From: Tenodera sinensis
Taxonomy: Eukaryota > Arthropoda > Insecta > Mantodea > Mantidae
Assembly: GCA_030765045.1 (NCBI GenBank)
Contig: CM060963.1
Location: 68,480,617 to 68,544,616, forward strand
Reading direction: 5' to 3'
Length of the DNA stretch: 64,000 nt
In this document: positions 59,818-64,000 of the stretch, one piece after another
Numbering within the stretch: position 1 is the first letter of the stretch
Layout: every line of letters begins with the position of its first letter
The notes under the pieces: generated by a model
The model's database searches: none
Told to the model about the DNA's origin: nothing
The model's input: only the letters and a program-made list of their open reading frames with translations
Program-made: the position numbers and the translations under genes

Positions 59818-60640
59818 ATACCGCCCCAAAAAGTAACAAAGAGCTTGATTATCATTATAGACATCAAACTGATTAAACAGCTAGTCGTAATGACTGCTAA
59901 TGGCCTCTTAACGAGCTGATACACCGGCATGCACCAACGTTGTTTATTGTATCCGTTCAAGAAACTCGTGAGAACTGAGTGTATAAAGGTAAAATTAAGC
60001 GGCAACTGACAGCGACAATTTATTTTATTATTACCTAGTTTCTGTCATCTTTAAATAAAGATGTGACGGTGAGATAATTTGGTATCGTGCCCTTGAAATT
60101 ACCTTCCGGCTCGTGACCGCTCAAAAAGATGACGGGAAAACCAGGGAGGACCGATCACGACCTGCACAATCATCCCGCTCGTGGCCTGCCTCAGATCTCC
60201 TATCTCCCTCAATATTGCTCGTGATTCGGAAATGCCGCCTTCTTTCTGCGGTTCTGCACCTCACAAAGGTCCCGTTCTTATCTTAATGTATCAACGTTAG
60301 CCAAACGGAAAACGGTATTCCCCTACGAACAAGGAAACGAACAAATAAAAGTTACGTTTTCAAATTCATTAATTTCTGTCATCGTTAGGGAGAGATTAAA
60401 AGCTCTATCCAGTCAATACTATATCTACTACAGCCATTATCTCGAACTACTTAAGATGTCAACATGAAAGTTTTACAGAATATAGATATATGCCTTCTAA
60501 AGTATTTGAGATATATATATATATATATATACACACAATAAGGTTGCTCATTAAGAAATGTGGATCTTTTTCGCCATTACACAACCTTTTGACTAAACTT
60601 TAACAACAATTATCTTCTTTCCAAAAGTATTAGGCTTTTA
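59818..60640. other. No gene recognised
   Basis: A GC-richer patch at 60090-60260 and a (TA)n of about 20 bp at 60510. No family recognised. Confidence 0.45.
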
Positions 60641-60641
60641 C

Positions 60642-61375
60642 CTAACTGACTAGAATTGCTGTTCTTTCCATCACTTCCTTGGCCAACCCAAAGATCTTTT
60701 GCCAATCGAGCGGTACTCTATCGTAAATTTTGCTATCAATTTTTGTGACATGGTCCTTCCAGTTTACCTTGCTTTCCCCCATTCTCAGTTCATCTCTAAT
60801 ATTGACATTCATTTTTCTGTCAGCTAGTTTGTACCCAGCTACTCTTCTTTGGAATCGCATCTCTGATGCTTGTATTCCTGGTTCATCTCTTTTCGTTGCT
60901 GTCCATGACTCACTTCCACATGTCATGGTTGGTATTGATATTATTTTACAAAAGTTAAGAAGAGTTTCCTTTCTAACTTTGGTTCTAAGTGTTCTTTAAA
61001 TGGTTCCATCAAAGTAATTAAATCTTTCAACTTTTTGGTAGGTTTTTTTCTGTCACAAGTGATAATGTAGTTCCTAAGAAGTTGAACGAGTTTACTCTTT
61101 CTATTTCTGCTCGTTTATTATTATTTTGCTGGGAATTGGCTCCTGGTCCCTAAAAGCCATAAATTTTGTTTTATTTGGGTACCTATATTAGTAAATTATA
61201 TTGATTAGCTGTTTTGGATAAAGTGCGAGCAACTTTTTGTAGTGTATAGTCACTATCAGCAATTACAATTTGGTCATCAGCAAAGAGTAATGTGATAGAG
61301 AAATTTATTTTGTTTTGTATTTTGTTAAAATAGAAGTTTAATTTGTTTGACCAATGTCTCAGAATTTCGTCAGTA
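60642..61375 (-). pseudogene. Non-LTR (LINE) reverse transcriptase remnant with intact FADD box
   Basis: Minus strand, with several frame changes. From about 61398 it reads DEILRHWSNKLNFYFNKIQN, NFSITLLFADDQIVIADSDY and LSKTANQYNLLI. Later come decayed FNYF and LKN pieces, and then TCGSESWTATKRDEPGIQAS, EMRFQRRVAGYKLADRKMN and VNIRDELRM, ending WKDHVTKIDSKIYDRVP. FADDQ is the catalytic palm motif and is intact, unlike the copy at 56255. The 5' side is cut at 61375 by repeat A. Same family as the other remnants here but a distinct lineage. Confidence 0.8.
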
Positions 61376-61802
61376 AAAATCTGATGTGTTGCACTCACAT
61401 GACTTTCTCTACTCTTGTGCTAACCATTCTAACAAACTCTTAATCCTATATCTCCATGTTAGTTAAAATAAACATTCGTACAAATTATCTTATTGCTTAT
61501 GTCCTTGTAGGTGCAAGGGAGATATTAGAATACAGAAGGCTTTGTGCGACACTCAAATCTTTTTGACCTTTGGGATTCCGTTCTCTTTGCACGATTAACA
61601 TTAAAAAAAAATGAACAACTTGTTGCATTTCGCTAAAGTTTTAAGTTTTCCGAAACTCAGACACATAACAAGGAATATCTCCGAAATGGTTCACCCTACA
61701 AGAAAATTTATTGAGACATAAATTGTGTATTTTACCAAGATCTACATTTTTTGTATAGTATGCTTTGGTCTATCTCTAACGGTTTACCAATTATGCAAAA
61801 GT
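61376..61802 (+). repeat. Repeat A, 5' half
   Basis: Head aatctgatgtgttgcactca through cggtttaccaattatgcaaa agtta. It abuts the LINE remnant. Confidence 0.9.
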
Positions 61803-62215
61803 TAGTGTCGCTGACATATTAATAGTGTAAAATTGTCGTTATTTAATTATTGTATCTAATTCTGTATTCTATAATTTGTTTTTGCTTCCATGGCATTTGT
61901 TTTCCTTGTTTAAAATTAGCAATTCATTTAGGAACAGAATATTTTTAGATTGTTAAATTACTGAAAATTTGTATGTTTGTAAACCCTTAATGTTAATAAT
62001 ACACGTATTTTTCCTGTTTTGTTTGTATGTTTTATTATGGATTAATTTCCTAATAAAGTCGTAATTAACAACTACAACATTAAGCTATTTTATTGTCGCT
62101 ATTCAGTATATCGCCAATAATGGAATTTCTGAGCGACATCTATCGATTCTGCTTTCTGTATCTTTCTTGTATATTTGAAGGGGGTCCTTGTATCCAACAG
62201 AATTAAAGATTTGCA
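61803..62215. other. No gene recognised
   Basis: Nothing recognised. Confidence 0.5.
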
Positions 62216-62425
62216 GTTGTCAGTCTGGGTGACTCAATTTGTTAGGCCTACTGTTCTCTAGATTATAGGTTCAAACCTAGCCCAGACTGACGGTTTAAGG
62301 GCGAATATCTTATGTCAATAAATACACCATCATATAAAAGAACTGCGGGACGAAATTCCAGCACACCGCCAACACTGATATAATACTGGCAATTGACAGC
62401 GTCGTTAACGAAGTATTTGCTTTTA
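62216..62425 (+). repeat. tRNA-derived SINE, family S1 copy 2
   Basis: Head gtctgggtgactcaatttgt, B box AGGTTCAAACC, body ataaaagaactgcgggacga, end actggcaattgacagcgtcg ttaa. Matches 35553-35776. Confidence 0.75.
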
Positions 62426-62540
62426 TATTTAAGATTACAACTAATTGTCAAAATGACAGAGTTCAGACGAACCAGGATGTCAAACAAGCCGTAGTTTATC
62501 TCCACATTGCTTAACATATACTTGGATGATATATGAGGGA

Positions 62541-62940
62541 CACACACTAAATTTTATAATGTGATGGTATTGCCAGTTTTAATATATGGTAGTGAAACAT
62601 GGACTGTGGAGAAAAGGCGCTTAAAAGCAATTGAATCAATGGAGATGAGATATTCAAGATCAGTAAAAGCAAGTAAGCTACAAGGCAGAATTTCAAATGA
62701 AACTATTAGAGAAGACTCAAATATTGAACGTGTATCTAATAAATTAATGTGTTATATAGATAATTGGTTATATCATTTGGAATGAATGTCAGAAAATAGA
62801 ATTCCTGAAATAACAGTGAAATACCAAAAAATAGAAATTCGAGAAGTAGATAGACTGAGGAAGAAATGGGAAGATTGTGTGAGATTTGAACAGATCTAAT
62901 CTAATCCATGAGAGGAAGAAGAAGATATTTAAAATTTGTA
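62541..62940 (+). pseudogene. LINE reverse transcriptase C-terminal remnant
   Basis: The plus frame reads KFYNVMVLPVLIYGSETW, TVEKRRLKAIESMEMRYSRS, GRISNETIREDSNIE and NWLYHLE, stop, then MSENRIPEITVKYQ and RLRKKWEDCVRFEQI. This is the order FYN.M..P.LIYG.E.W ... EMR ... IRE ... L..M...RIP typical of the remnants here. It ends ctaatccatgagaggaagaa gaag, the same ATCCATGA plus AAG-rich tail as 57185-57215. GRPR is degraded to DRLR. 5'-truncated. Confidence 0.75.
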
Positions 62941-63792
62941 GTTCGTCTTTCATTGTGTTGCATGTTTAGTCTATTTTGGTTGCACCATAATCCACAAAAG
63001 CGATGTTCCACTGCTGTTTAGTATTCTTGCTGAGACAAAGCTTTATGAACTGCCACTTGCCTAAAATTTCGCATGCGACCTTCATACAGATAAGGTTTGA
63101 GGGACAAAGGAGAATTTCAAACAGTTTTGGTTCCCCCATGAGTAAATGGTTTTTTCTTTCGGTGAAGTCCCCCGGTTTGCACAAAAGACGTTACGATGCA
63201 GTTTTAATCGTTGTGCTACAGTTAAAATGGGGGAAACCTATCATGACGTCAGTGCTAAGAGCACTAACATTAGATAAACAATCGCCCACCGTAGCTTATT
63301 CCCCGTACCGCACATTAGTAATGCCTGCCATTGCAGTGATCTGCGGACACAAGCTTTTCGTGTGAACGCCTATTGCAAAATGGAGGAATTCAACGGTACA
63401 TTTTCATGTTAATGCCATGGCATGACATCACAAAATGGCGATTCCACGGCGTGGCAAATCATCAAAGGCCACTCTAAATACCAGATATTTGTCATGCTAC
63501 AGATGATGGAACAGAGCAGATCCTGGAATCCAAAGTTTCCACAAGGGAGCTGAATAAGCATCATCAGAATCTGTACAAATAATTTTTTTTTTCAACAGAA
63601 GCAGTAAATCCAATAAAAATAAGTTTTTTTTAAGTTATGTACTTCAGCGTACATCTATCTAAAAAAAAAATACTTTTTCTCTCTTATGCCTTTATACGAA
63701 TTTAACCACTACTTTGGATTTGATTTGATTTATGTTCGTGAATACCAAAGGCAAATACCCATACTTCTTTAATTGTTTCACAAAATGCATTC
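62941..63792. other. No recognised gene; promoter-like motif group at 63244-63440
   Basis: TGACGTCA at 63244-63251, palindrome tgccatggca at about 63413-63422, tgacatcac just after it and caaaatggcg at about 63430. A 120-codon plus frame (63003-63365) is unrecognised, and the ATG in aaaatggcg opens only 23 codons (MAIPRRGKSSKA...). Confidence 0.3.
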
Positions 63793-64000
63793 AAAAACCT
63801 ATATGTTACATTCACATGTGTTTCTCCACCCACTGCCATTTATTTTCACACAAACTATTCTTACAAAAACTTGTTTTCTATATCATAGCAATAATCTAGA
63901 GAGATACTTGCAGACACAATTTCATTACAGAATTTGCTGTAGGTACCAAAGGGATAGAAAAATCAAATAATAGGAGTTCGTTATGTCTTCATAATTCTGT
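63793..64000 (+). repeat. Repeat A, diverged head, running to the window end
   Basis: acctatatgttacattcaca, gtgtttctccacccactg, caaactattcttacaaaaac, tttgctgtaggtaccaaagg. Confidence 0.6.

Overview
This window is eukaryotic, AT-rich, and consists almost wholly of transposable elements and microsatellites. Nothing looks bacterial: there are no operons, no dense coding and no ribosome-binding-site-led frames. I found no intact protein-coding gene, no rRNA and no complete tRNA gene. The mix of decayed LINE reverse transcriptases, tRNA-headed SINEs, hAT and mariner-like relics, and very long uninterrupted microsatellites suggests a large arthropod genome. An insect, possibly a cockroach or termite relative, is my best guess. 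That is inference from family resemblance, not a database match.

The dominant signal is one dispersed family, called here repeat A. A complete copy is about 0.87-0.88 kb, e.g. 4061-4927 (-) and 33049-33930 (+). I recognise about 34 whole or partial copies on both strands, together about 19 kb or 30% of the window. The order is: head (TCTGATGTGTTGCACTCAC then ACTTTCTCTACT), middle, a microsatellite slot, and a tail ending AGTAGAGAAAGTAAA. The slot carries (CA)n, (CTGA)n, (CGGA)n or mixed tracts depending on the copy, so the family seeds microsatellites across the region. Some copies carry an inverted tail in front of the head, and copy 26394-27853 has re-amplified the slot and neighbouring tail sequence six times.

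Region by region. 1-978: decayed hAT transposon (-) with zinc finger, RNase-H-like core and outer terminal repeat. 2449-4927: two Helitron-like ends in opposite orientation against CA/TG tracts, then repeat A. 5222-5541: the only stretch with gene-promoter-like motifs, around a 52-codon frame. 5.9-9.7 kb: SINEs, repeat A and a Helitron-like copy. 10.5-11.0 kb: two mariner-like transposase pieces facing each other. 11.8-15.3 kb: repeat A and a SINE. 16.1-17.5 kb: a LINE reverse-transcriptase remnant split by about 1 kb of (AAAT)n. 17.5-28.9 kb: repeat A, SINEs and minisatellites. 29.4-31.4 kb: a 5' LTR with TATA box, AATAAA and a tRNA-Leu-type primer-binding site, followed after a short (TC)n by 1.25 kb of pure (CA)n and then a repeat A tail. 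32-42 kb: repeat A, SINEs and a 564-bp AAT/AGT array. 41.6-45.9 kb: mostly unexplained. 46-55 kb: repeat A, a SINE, an LTR fragment and a LINE remnant with an in-frame (AGA)n expansion. 56.2-63 kb: four LINE remnants, a SINE in a (GAT)n array, a probable solo LTR and a SINE.

No genes act together as a pathway here. The logic is nested insertion, microsatellite growth and decay. The points most worth following are repeat A as a possibly undescribed microsatellite-carrying family with two recurrent short frames, the microsatellites grown inside LINE reading frames, and the LTR/(CA)n/repeat A junction.
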